Shown here in pieces: positions 57,262 through 64,000 of a stretch of DNA of 64,000 nt. Position numbers and translations under genes: made by a program. The notes under the pieces were generated by a model. It saw nothing but the letters and a program-made list of their open reading frames with translations. It did not search any database and was not told the origin of the DNA. Each line of letters begins with the position of its first letter. Position 1 is the first letter of the stretch. Source of the stretch: Sutcliffiella horikoshii. GTDB taxonomy: Bacteria; Bacillota; Bacilli; Bacillales; Bacillaceae_I. The DNA lies in NCBI GenBank assembly GCA_001636495.1, contig KV440964.1:1752666-1816665 (forward strand), read 5' to 3'.

Positions 57262-57438
57262 ATGAAATTCAGTGATAAACATAATCGTGCTTATGGCAGT
57301 AGGGATGTTTTTGGAGTAAGTTTTCATGATTTTATTGAAAAAGAGAAGGATTCCACCTACGTGGAGCTGGCATCTGAGTTTGGAATTACGATGCGTGATG
57401 TAAAGTCGTTAAAAAAACAATTGAACCGAATTCAATAA
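57262..57438 (+). CDS. Small conserved-looking protein, 58 aa, function unknown
   Basis: This is an ATG-to-TAA frame of 58 codons beginning MKFSDKHNRAYGSRDVFG, preceded by AAAGGAG at good spacing. The C-terminal half (STYVELASEFGITMRDVKSLKKQLNR) looks like a helix-turn-helix with a basic end. It is divergent from the amidase and lies just before the hisS promoter. I do not recognise a named family. The strong ribosome site and the helix-turn-helix-like pattern support a real gene. Confidence 0.7.
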   Translation: MKFSDKHNRAYGSRDVFGVSFHDFIEKEKDSTYVELASEFGITMRDVKSLKKQLNRIQ

Positions 57439-57442
57439 AGCC

Positions 57443-57472
57443 TTGACAATTAGAATTGAAAGTATATATACT
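57443..57472 (+). promoter_or_regulatory. Sigma-A promoter of the hisS T-box transcript
   Basis: TTGACA (57443-57448) and TATACT (57467-57472) are 18 nt apart, upstream of the T-box leader. Confidence 0.7.
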
Positions 57473-57479
57473 AGCAAGT

Positions 57480-57866
57480 ATCTTACATAACAAACAGTCG
57501 CGTTAATGGACTAAAATACTAGATACCGATGATGGAGAACAGTAATTGGGAACCACATGGAAAGAGAAGAAATGCCCTGGGCTGAAAGCATTTCCCCTTG
57601 ATGACTCAATGAATGAACACTCCGTAGGATCCACTCTGAAAAAGCATGATTTCACATGTTTGCCGCACCATAAAAGCAGCAGACTTTGAAAATGCTCTAC
57701 TAGGAGATGGACGTTGCAGGCGTTAACTGCTTGAGTGGAAGTAACCGAAGGAACAAAGCATAAAGCTTATATTCCTTCAACCTACTTCAATTAGGGTGGC
57801 ACCACGGGACATACAACTCCCGTCCCTTGTTTAATAATTAAACAAGGGACGGGAGTTTTTTTGTAT
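57480..57866 (+). ncRNA. T-box riboswitch controlling hisS-aspS
   Basis: The conserved T-box AGGGTGGCACCACGGG is at 57793-57808. A 19-bp perfect terminator stem follows (57815-57833 with 57839-57857) with a T tract. Upstream, stem I has an AGTA-containing specifier loop, an AGAG bulge and a GGGCTGAAA apical loop between AAATGC and GCATTT. The 3' side of the specifier loop reads GAACACTCC, giving CAC (57618-57620), a His codon. Uncharged tRNA-His would therefore stabilise the antiterminator. Confidence 0.9.
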
Positions 57867-57913
57867 TTAAAAATGGTGAAATACTTTGATGATGTAACGA
57901 ATTAACGTAGAGA

Positions 57914-57963
57914 GGGTCAGACCCCTCTTTACCACTTTAAATAATGAAAGAGGGGTCTGACCC
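57914..57963. repeat. 17-bp inverted repeat between the T-box terminator and hisS
   Basis: GGGTCAGACCCCTCTTT (57914-57930) is the exact complement of AAAGAGGGGTCTGACCC (57947-57963), with a 16-nt loop. Both arms contain the GGGTC-ASACCC self-palindrome. A T-poor tail and AAGGAGG follow. A GGGGTCTGACCCC copy also occurs at 21917-21929. Confidence 0.8.
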
Positions 57964-57984
57964 CTTTACAAGGAGGAACCGTAA

Positions 57985-59265
57985 ATGGCGATTCAGATAC
58001 CGCGTGGTACGCAGGATATTTTACCTGGTACGGTGGAGAAGTGGCAGTATATTGAGGCGAAGGCGAAGGAAATTTGTGAGTTATATAATTATAAGGAGAT
58101 CAGGACGCCGATTTTTGAGAGCACGGAGTTGTTCTTAAGAGGTGTTGGGGATACGACGGATGTGGTACAGAAAGAGATGTACACTTTTGAAGACCGAGGT
58201 GGCAGAAGCCTTACGCTTCGTCCAGAAGGAACAGCTTCAGTGGCGCGTTCTTATGTAAACAACAAAATGTTCGGTTCTCCTACGCAACCGACAAAACTTT
58301 ACTATATTGGCCAGATGTTCCGTTATGAACGTCCACAGGCAGGCCGCTTCCGTCAATTTGTACAGTTCGGAATCGAAGCACTTGGAAGCAATGATCCATC
58401 CATTGATGCAGAAGTAATTGCATTGGCAGTAGAATTATATAAAAGCTTAGGTCTTAACAACTTAAAGGTAGTCATCAATAGCTTAGGTGACAAAGAAAGC
58501 CGACAAGCTCACAGAGATGCATTGATCAACCACTTCCAACCGAGAATCAACGAATTCTGTGGGGATTGTCAAGGCCGTCTTGAGAAGAATCCATTAAGAA
58601 TCCTTGATTGTAAGAAAGACCGTGATCACGAGTTGATGGCAACTGCACCATCCATCCTTGATTACTTGAATGAAGAATCCAAGGTCTATTTTGATAAAGT
58701 GGTAGCTTATCTGTCCGCACTGGGCATTCAATATGAAATTGACCCGAACTTGGTACGCGGACTTGATTACTATTACCACACAGCATTTGAAATCATGAGC
58801 ACATCTGAAGGCTTCGGTGCGATCACGACACTTTGTGGTGGAGGTCGCTACAACGGCCTTGTGCAAGAAATCGGCGGACCGGAAACACCTGGTATCGGAT
58901 TTGCTTTAAGCATTGAGCGCCTTTTATCGGCTATGGAAGTAGAGAATGTGAAGTTTCCTTTTGAAGATTCCATCGACTGCTACGTGGTGGCGCTAGGAGA
59001 CAAGGCAAAAGAAGCAGCAGTAAAGCTACTATTTGATCTAAGAAAAGCTGGAATTGTAGCGGAAAAAGACTATCAGGACAAAAAATTGAAAGCCCAATTT
59101 AAAGCGGCCGATCGCCTGCAAGCCAAATACACCATCGTATTTGGCGATGATGAGCTAGATAAAGGCGTTGTTTCTATTAAAGAAATGGAAACAGGCGAGC
59201 AACAGGAAGTTTCTTTTGAAGAAGCTGTAAAATACATCGCAGAAAAGAAAAGTGGGGAGAGATAA
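57985..59265 (+). CDS. hisS: Histidyl-tRNA synthetase
   Basis: HisS (426 aa) is a class II synthetase. Motif 1 lies in the [14 protein letters not shown] region. Motif 2 includes the [14 protein letters not shown] segment, and the His-specific [14 protein letters not shown] and motif 3 [12 protein letters not shown] are present. The C-terminal anticodon-binding domain covers about 330-420. It begins behind AAGGAGG and ends immediately before aspS. Confidence 0.97.
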   Translation: MAIQIPRGTQDILPGTVEKWQYIEAKAKEICELYNYKEIRTPIFESTELFLRGVGDTTDVVQKEMYTFEDRGGRSLTLRPEGTASVARSYVNNKMFGSPTQPTKLYYIGQMFRYERPQAGRFRQFVQFGIEALGSNDPSIDAEVIALAVELYKSLGLNNLKVVINSLGDKESRQAHRDALINHFQPRINEFCGDCQGRLEKNPLRILDCKKDRDHELMATAPSILDYLNEESKVYFDKVVAYLSALGIQYEIDPNLVRGLDYYYHTAFEIMSTSEGFGAITTLCGGGRYNGLVQEIGGPETPGIGFALSIERLLSAMEVENVKFPFEDSIDCYVVALGDKAKEAAVKLLFDLRKAGIVAEKDYQDKKLKAQFKAADRLQAKYTIVFGDDELDKGVVSIKEMETGEQQEVSFEEAVKYIAEKKSGER

Positions 59266-61041
59266 ATGATGCAAGGTAGAACATATAACTGTGGCGAAGT
59301 CCCACAATCATCCATCGGAGAAACAATTGAATTAAAAGGCTGGGTGCAAAAGCGCCGTGACCTTGGAGGACTTATTTTCTTAGACCTTCGTGACAGAACA
59401 GGAATCGTTCAAATCGTATTCAATCCAGACGTATCCGCAGAAGCTCTACAAACAGCTGAAAATGTTCGTAACGAGTACGTTTTATATATTAAAGGAAAAG
59501 TGGTTGCGCGTGACGAGGCAACCGTAAACCCTAACCTGAAAACAGGTGCAATCGAAGTGCAAGCAGAAGCAATTGAAGTCTTGAATGCTGCGAAAACACC
59601 TCCATTCGTATTGGACAGCAAAACAGAAGTGAACGAAGATATCCGTCTGAAATACCGTTACTTGGACCTTCGCCGTCCGGTTATGTTTGACACATTAAAG
59701 ATGCGTCATGATGTAACGCGTTCTATCCGTGAGTTCTTGAACGATCAGCAGTTCATGGAAGTGGAAACACCTATTTTAACGAAAAGCACGCCAGAAGGTG
59801 CTCGTGACTATCTAGTACCTAGCCGTGTACACCCAGGTGAATTTTACGCGTTGCCGCAGTCACCACAAATTTTCAAGCAGCTGTTGATGGTTTCCGGTGT
59901 GGAGCGCTACTACCAAATCGCCCGCTGCTTCCGTGACGAGGATCTTCGCGCTGACAGACAGCCTGAGTTCACACAAGTCGACATCGAAACTTCTTTCTTA
60001 TCTCAAGAAGAAATCATCGGCATGATGGAAGATATGATGAGAATGGTAATGAAAAATACGAAGGAAGTGGACGTTCCAGAAAACTTCCCGCGTATCACGT
60101 ATCAGGATGCGATGAGCAGATACGGTTCCGACAAACCGGACACTCGTTTTGACATGGAGCTTGTTGATCTGTCCGAGCAAGTTGCTGACTGCGGATTCAA
60201 AGTATTCAGCGCAGCTGTTTTAAACGGCGGCCAGGTAAAAGCAATCAATGTTAAAGGTGCTGCAAGCAAATATTCCCGCAAAGACATCGATGCCCTGACT
60301 GAATTTGTCGCTGTTTACGGAGCAAAAGGGTTAGCATGGTTAAAAGTAGAAGCAGAAGGATTGAAAGGACCTATCGCAAAATTCTTTAATGAAGAAGAGC
60401 AACAAGGTTTCATTCAAACTTTAGACGCTGCAGAAGGGGACTTGATCCTATTCGTGGCAGATAAAAAATCTGTTGTTGCAGATGCGCTTGGCGCTCTTCG
60501 CTTGAAGCTTGGAAAAGAACTTGGTCTGATCGACGAAAGCAAATACAACTTCTTATGGGTTACAGACTGGCCGTTACTGGAGTATGACGAAGAAGCAGGC
60601 CGCTACTTTGCTGCTCACCATCCATTCACGATGCCGGTACGTGAAGACCTGCCATTGCTTGAAACAAACCCAGGTGAAGTTCGTGCTCAAGCCTATGACT
60701 TGGTATTGAACGGATATGAGCTTGGCGGAGGATCCTTACGTATTTATGAACGTGACATCCAGGAAAAAATGTTTGAAGTACTTGGATTCAGTAAAGAAGA
60801 GGCAACAGAACAGTTTGGCTTCCTTCTTGAAGCATTCGAATACGGAACACCTCCACATGGAGGAATTGCTCTTGGACTGGACCGTTTAGTCATGTTGTTG
60901 GCTGGCAGAACAAACCTACGTGACACCATTGCATTCCCTAAAACGGCAAGTGCTAGCTGTATCCTTACAGAAGCGCCAAGTCCTGTCGCAGGTGGGCAAT
61001 TAGACGAGCTACATTTGTCGCTAGCTGTCAAAAAAGAGTAG
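59266..61041 (+). CDS. aspS: Aspartyl-tRNA synthetase
   Basis: AspS (591 aa) is a bacterial-type class II synthetase. It has an N-terminal OB fold (about 1-105), motif 2 [16 protein letters not shown], a GAD insertion domain (about 290-415), and motif 3 [13 protein letters not shown]. It shares the hisS T-box transcript, so both enzymes respond to histidine starvation. The ATG abuts the hisS stop. Confidence 0.97.
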   Translation: MMQGRTYNCGEVPQSSIGETIELKGWVQKRRDLGGLIFLDLRDRTGIVQIVFNPDVSAEALQTAENVRNEYVLYIKGKVVARDEATVNPNLKTGAIEVQAEAIEVLNAAKTPPFVLDSKTEVNEDIRLKYRYLDLRRPVMFDTLKMRHDVTRSIREFLNDQQFMEVETPILTKSTPEGARDYLVPSRVHPGEFYALPQSPQIFKQLLMVSGVERYYQIARCFRDEDLRADRQPEFTQVDIETSFLSQEEIIGMMEDMMRMVMKNTKEVDVPENFPRITYQDAMSRYGSDKPDTRFDMELVDLSEQVADCGFKVFSAAVLNGGQVKAINVKGAASKYSRKDIDALTEFVAVYGAKGLAWLKVEAEGLKGPIAKFFNEEEQQGFIQTLDAAEGDLILFVADKKSVVADALGALRLKLGKELGLIDESKYNFLWVTDWPLLEYDEEAGRYFAAHHPFTMPVREDLPLLETNPGEVRAQAYDLVLNGYELGGGSLRIYERDIQEKMFEVLGFSKEEATEQFGFLLEAFEYGTPPHGGIALGLDRLVMLLAGRTNLRDTIAFPKTASASCILTEAPSPVAGGQLDELHLSLAVKKE

Positions 61042-61063
61042 AATTTTCCTATACGGTGATAGC

Positions 61064-61092
61064 TTGAAAATAGCACTTCCCTGTGTTAAGAT
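61064..61092 (+). promoter_or_regulatory. Sigma-A promoter of 6S RNA
   Basis: TTGAAA (61064-61069) and TAAGAT (61087-61092) are 17 nt apart, with an extended TGT before the -10. Confidence 0.7.
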
Positions 61093-61099
61093 TATTTCA

Positions 61100-61306
61100 A
61101 GAAGTCGCAAGTCCTGATGTGTTCGTCGTATAACCTATTGTTTTGACCGAACAATAGATTATACGGGAGCTCAGAGTTTTCGTCGCTGCGTAAATGCCTT
61201 CCTCGTGAGGACTTACTACATGCATGAAACAGAGCACCCACCTGCTGTGAGCGGGGATCAAAACGAAGGCATCGACGACGGCACGATTGGGACTTGCCTA
61301 CATACG
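61100..61306 (+). ncRNA. ssrS: 6S RNA (bsrA/6S-1 type)
   Basis: 6S RNA binds sigma-A RNA polymerase and mimics an open promoter. The terminal helix is formed by GCAAGTCC (61107-61114) and GGGACTTGC (61290-61298). The sequence between has the long imperfectly paired stem with a central bulge expected of 6S. Its place between aspS and tcdA matches B. subtilis bsrA. A promoter and a terminator bracket it. Confidence 0.87.
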
Positions 61307-61311
61307 GATCA

Positions 61312-61350
61312 AAAACCGGTACTTCGCCATATGGCGGGTGCCGGTTTTTT
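61312..61350 (+). terminator. Intrinsic terminator after 6S RNA
   Basis: AAACCGGTACTTCGCC pairs with GGCGGGTGCCGGTTT around ATAT, followed by seven T residues. Confidence 0.88.
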
Positions 61351-61401
61351 TGATGTCAGTTATCTAAGATTTGATTGAGACATAATGGTTTTACCAGCTC
61401 T

Positions 61402-61651
61402 ATGACGCCCGTCAAACCAAAAAACCAGGTAACATTGTCCTCATAGCAGCCCAATGACGCCCGTGGAGTGAAAAACCCAGGTAACATTGTCCTCATAGCG
61501 TGCCTATGACGCCCGTGGAGTGAAAAACCCAGGTAACATTGTCCTCATAACAGCCCAATGACGCCCATGGAGTGAAAAACCTAGGTAACATTGTCCTCAT
61601 AGCAACCCAATGACGCCGTCGAACCAAAAAACCACCCAACATTGTCCTCAT
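61402..61651 (+). repeat. Tandem array of five 52-nt units downstream of 6S RNA
   Basis: Units begin ATGACGCC at 61402, 61454, 61506, 61558 and 61610, exactly 52 nt apart, and each ends ATTGTCCTCAT. A roughly 10-nt joining segment varies (AGCAGCCCA, AGCGTGCCT and similar). The period is not a multiple of three, so it does not encode a protein repeat. The sequence is unrelated to the 35.5-kb array despite the same period and unit number. Confidence 0.9.
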
Positions 61652-61715
61652 TCCCACATCAGATATACAAAAAAACAACCCCCACTAATCATGAAGGTTG
61701 TCTATTAAAATTCTA

Positions 61716-62147
61716 TTATCTCGCAGACTTCCGATACCCTTTTGCCTGCGCCTCTTCTTCTGTATGAAACCATTCCACCGGAGTCGTTCGGTTATAAAAA
61801 ACTCCTCCAGGAACATGATAGATGTATTCGCCACGCGCGTTCTTGTTTGCTTTTATCAAAGGGGGATTCGCTTGTTGCTCCACGTCTTCTGTTTGTTCAT
61901 TTTGCGTTTCTACCATTTTTGAGCTCTGGACATTCGATTGCTCTTTCAAATCCTCAACTTGCACTAAACGCTCATTTTCCTTTGTCTTTTCCAAGGTCGC
62001 AGCAATTGCTTCTAATGTTTGCTTCACCTGAAACGAAGTAGTCTCCCTTGCCATCAACTGCTTATTTGTTCTGTTCAAGCGAAAGATTGTTACTAACCCA
62101 CTGCCAATCACTAAGAAGAAAGATAAGGCCTTAAACAGATTTTTCAT
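61716..62147 (-). CDS. Membrane-anchored protein with C-terminal sunset-like domain
   Basis: This 143-residue protein has an N-terminal transmembrane helix (about 5-23), a Glu/Gln-rich coiled coil (about 35-90) and a C-terminal motif of about 38 residues, GEYIYHVPGGVFYNRT followed by EEWF-like VEWFHTEEEAQAKGYRKS. The same module is found at the C-terminus of some secreted nucleases and phage proteins and is often called a sunset domain. Its function is unknown. The start is ATG 62147. Confidence 0.75.
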   Translation of the reverse strand: MKNLFKALSFFLVIGSGLVTIFRLNRTNKQLMARETTSFQVKQTLEAIAATLEKTKENERLVQVEDLKEQSNVQSSKMVETQNEQTEDVEQQANPPLIKANKNARGEYIYHVPGGVFYNRTTPVEWFHTEEEAQAKGYRKSAR

Positions 62148-62253
62148 TACAAACTCCCCGCCTTCAATAAAAAATAAATATCCAGTAACTATTCCCTTTA
62201 TTATAAGGCATATAAACCCATTTCGTAAAAAAGAAAAATTCCTATCCGACTAC

Positions 62254-62281
62254 TTGCTTTTCATCCAAAGTATGTTATATT
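62254..62281 (+). promoter_or_regulatory. Possible promoter of tcdA
   Basis: TTGCTT (62254-62259) and TATATT (62276-62281) are 16 nt apart, with an extended TGT before the -10. Confidence 0.4.
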
Positions 62282-62347
62282 CGATTTCGGGTACAATCTT
62301 TAAAAGACAAATGAAATGAAACAAGCGATAAATGGAGTTGATATGCA

Positions 62348-63115
62348 ATGTTACACCAATTTTCAAGGAATGAATTGGCAATAGGTATAGAAGGTTTAGA
62401 GACCCTAAAGAACAGTACGGTTGCTGTATTAGGGATAGGAGGAGTGGGATCTTTCTCCGCTGAGGCATTGGCACGTTCTGGTGTAGGTCGTCTCATTCTT
62501 GTGGATAAAGATGATGTGGATATTACAAACGTGAACCGCCAGATCCATGCACTTATGTCCACTGTAGGACAACCTAAAGCTGATCTGATGAAAGCGCGTA
62601 TCCAGGACATCAATCCTGACTGTGAAGTAATTGCTCTTAAAATGTTCTACACTGAAGAAACGTACGAAGAGTTCTTCAGCTACGGTCTGGATTATGTCAT
62701 TGATGCATCAGATACGATTTCTTATAAAATCCACTTGATGAAAGAATGTTTAAAGCGAAAGATACCAATGGTCTCCAGTATGGGGGCGGCGAACAAGATG
62801 GATCCTACACGTTTCAAAATGGCAGACATCTCAAAGACCCATACAGATCCAATTGCAAAAGTAATACGAACACGACTTCGTAAAGAAGGAATCCACCGCG
62901 GAATTAAAGTGGTATTCTCGGACGAAAGCCCGATTGTCATTCGTGAGGACGTGCGTAAAACAGTTGGAAACGACAAGGCGGAAATTCGCAAAGCGAAAAT
63001 GCCACCTTCCTCGAACGCATTCGTACCATCTGTTGCAGGTCTTATTCTTGGCGGATATGTAATCAACGATATCCTGAAAGATGTAAAAATTCAGCGTGTT
63101 GGTGGTCAACAGTAA
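62348..63115 (+). CDS. tcdA: tRNA threonylcarbamoyladenosine dehydratase (YrvM/TcdA)
   Basis: TcdA (255 aa) is an E1-like ThiF/MoeB-fold enzyme that cyclises t6A37 of tRNA to ct6A using ATP. The nucleotide motif GIGGVGSFSAEALARSG is at about residues 30-46 and VDKDDVDITNVNRQ at about 55-68. KMDPTRFKMADISKT and the C-terminal GGYVIND segment are typical. It lies after aspS and 6S RNA as in B. subtilis. Confidence 0.94.
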   Translation: MLHQFSRNELAIGIEGLETLKNSTVAVLGIGGVGSFSAEALARSGVGRLILVDKDDVDITNVNRQIHALMSTVGQPKADLMKARIQDINPDCEVIALKMFYTEETYEEFFSYGLDYVIDASDTISYKIHLMKECLKRKIPMVSSMGAANKMDPTRFKMADISKTHTDPIAKVIRTRLRKEGIHRGIKVVFSDESPIVIREDVRKTVGNDKAEIRKAKMPPSSNAFVPSVAGLILGGYVINDILKDVKIQRVGGQQ

Positions 63116-63121
63116 ATTAAA

Positions 63122-63153
63122 AGAAGGTCCCGTCAATTTTGACGGGACCTTCT
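63122..63153. terminator. Terminator between convergent tcdA and the RsfA-like gene
   Basis: A 13-bp perfect stem AGAAGGTCCCGTC/GACGGGACCTTCT has a 6-nt AATTTT loop. The flanks are AT-rich but lack a long T tract. Confidence 0.78.
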
Positions 63154-63160
63154 ATAGTTA

Positions 63161-63853
63161 TCACATGACTTCATCCTGCACGCCGCCGGTCATTCTTCGT
63201 GCGCGGTCCATGATTTGGACGAGCATTTCATAATCTTCGTTTATCGCAACTTGTTGTTCTTCTAAATTCTTAAGTTGTTTTTCAAGAGATTGATTCTTTT
63301 GTTTCAGCAAGTGGTTTTCTCTTTGCAATCTTTCACTTTCCAACTGCAAGCGGTAATCAGAGTTTTGACTTTGTTGTAAGTTTTGCAGAAAATGTATGCA
63401 GTCATCCAGGGTGATGGAGGAAGCAACAGCTGCATTTCTTACCGGAAGTGGTGCATACTCTTCATCTTCCATATCATATTCGAATGGAAGTTTGTTATCA
63501 TTTTCGCTTGAAGCGGCTTTTGGTGCAGGCAGCCACTGCATTTCCAGAGGCTGATTTTCGACTTTCCTTTTAGGAACTGGCCCGCTTTTTTGTTTTTGAT
63601 CCATTTTCGCCAGCTTTTCCTGCGCTCGCTTCTTTTCTTTTCGTTGCTTCTTGGCGATGGCAACTGCAGGTTCATATTTCTTTCTTACTTCGGCATTCCA
63701 TCTGAAACCACAAGCTGCTGATGTGCGGTTTAACGCATCCCCGACCTCTTCAAAAGCTGCAAGCTGTGTACCACCATCTCTTATGTATCGTAAAACAGTC
63801 TCTGCAAGTAATAAATCATCTTCGTGAGACCATGCATCCTGTCTGACTTTCAT
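63161..63853 (-). CDS. RsfA/YlbO-family Myb-like regulator
   Basis: This 230-residue protein has an N-terminal Myb/SANT-like domain (MKVRQDAWSHEDDLLLAETV ... AACGFRWN; about 1-60) shared with B. subtilis RsfA, a forespore sigma-F-dependent regulator, and other prespore-specific regulators. A basic linker and a C-terminal coiled coil (about 150-215) follow. I chose ATG at 63853, which has GGAGTG seven nt upstream and starts at the domain; an in-frame ATG at 63889 adds 12 residues. Which paralogue this is cannot be decided here. Confidence 0.82.
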   Translation of the reverse strand: MKVRQDAWSHEDDLLLAETVLRYIRDGGTQLAAFEEVGDALNRTSAACGFRWNAEVRKKYEPAVAIAKKQRKEKKRAQEKLAKMDQKQKSGPVPKRKVENQPLEMQWLPAPKAASSENDNKLPFEYDMEDEEYAPLPVRNAAVASSITLDDCIHFLQNLQQSQNSDYRLQLESERLQRENHLLKQKNQSLEKQLKNLEEQQVAINEDYEMLVQIMDRARRMTGGVQDEVM

Positions 63854-63937
63854 TTCAATCCACTCCTTAAAACGGTCGTTTTCTACCATCTTTTCCAGAA
63901 TAGAGAAATAATATACGAAAGTTTACTAGATTAACAT

Positions 63938-63973
63938 AAAAAATAAGGGATACTCGCTCAGCCCTTATTTTTT
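63938..63973. terminator. Bidirectional terminator at the right edge
   Basis: AAAAAATAAGGG (63938-63949) pairs perfectly with CCCTTATTTTTT (63962-63973) around a 12-nt loop. Confidence 0.85.
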
Positions 63974-64000
63974 CCTCTTCGTATTCTCATATATCTGCGC
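63965..64000 (-). CDS. Possible 3' end of a minus-strand gene cut by the window
   Basis: The minus strand entering the window reads 11 codons (AQIYENTKRKK) and then TAA, with the stop inside the terminator stem, as is common at gene ends. The fragment is too short to identify. By B. subtilis order rarA would be near, but the residues do not prove it. Confidence 0.3.
   Translation of the reverse strand, partial: AQIYENTKRKK

Noticed and set aside
57604-57606. GAC (Asp) as the T-box specifier
   Set aside because: It lies within the upper stem region rather than next to the GGAG/CTCC lower stem; CAC at 57618-57620 fits the specifier-loop geometry better.
61493-61678. Minus-strand 61-codon frame in the second 52-nt array
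   Set aside because: A 52-nt period shifts frame in each unit, so no repeated protein is encoded, and no ribosome site is present.

Overview
The window is chromosomal DNA from an endospore-forming member of the Bacillaceae. It carries spoIIB, spoIVFA/FB, spo0B, safA, a coxA-like gene, bofC, spoVB and an RsfA-like regulator. Apart from the type IV pilus genes, the order from spoIIB through maf-radC-mreBCD-minCD-spoIVF-rplU-rpmA-spo0B-obg-pheBA-nad-safA-bofC-ruvAB-queA-tgt-yajC-spoVB-secDF-recJ-apt-rel-dtd-hisS-aspS-6S RNA-tcdA follows the Bacillus subtilis chromosome. Three differences from B. subtilis point to another Bacillus-like genus: a full type IVa pilus cluster, an RNase E/G gene, and many intergenic palindromic repeats. 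The species assignment is inference; no 16S gene is present.

Layout. 1-7.0 kb: pilB(partial)-pilT-pilC-pilin-pilD-pilM-pilN-pilO, closed by a terminator, standing where B. subtilis has comC. 7.1-14.5 kb: spoIIB, maf, radC and the cell-shape and division genes mreBCD and minCD. 14.6-17.5 kb: an AT-rich, terminator-bounded island of three minor-pilin-like genes between minD and spoIVFA; two of them have C-terminal beta-helix-like domains. 17.5-25.6 kb: spoIVFAB, RNase G, rplU-prp-rpmA behind an L21 leader, spo0B-obg-pheB-pheA. 25.6-35.4 kb: NiaR-controlled NAD synthesis (niaR-nifS divergent from nadBCA; nadE further on) interleaved with spore coat and cortex genes (safA, a CotS-like gene, a coxA-like gene). 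35.4-47.6 kb: tandem hairpin array, bofC, ruvAB, queA, tgt, yajC, spoVB, comN, secDF. 47.7-57.4 kb: cation efflux, lapA-like, recJ, apt with an in-frame stop, rel, dtd, SH3/amidase. 57.4-64 kb: T-box-controlled hisS-aspS, 6S RNA, a second 52-nt array, tcdA, an RsfA-like gene.

The least explained material is non-coding. Seven loci carry GC-rich palindromic elements whose outer arms differ from copy to copy but stay self-complementary within a copy. All seven lie in the same orientation. Two of them (8.25-8.6 kb and 39.88-40.23 kb) contain a nearly identical 216-217 nt module in opposite orientations. Two unrelated tandem arrays both have exactly 52-nt periods and five units. The apt gene has one TAA codon replacing a conserved Glu codon.
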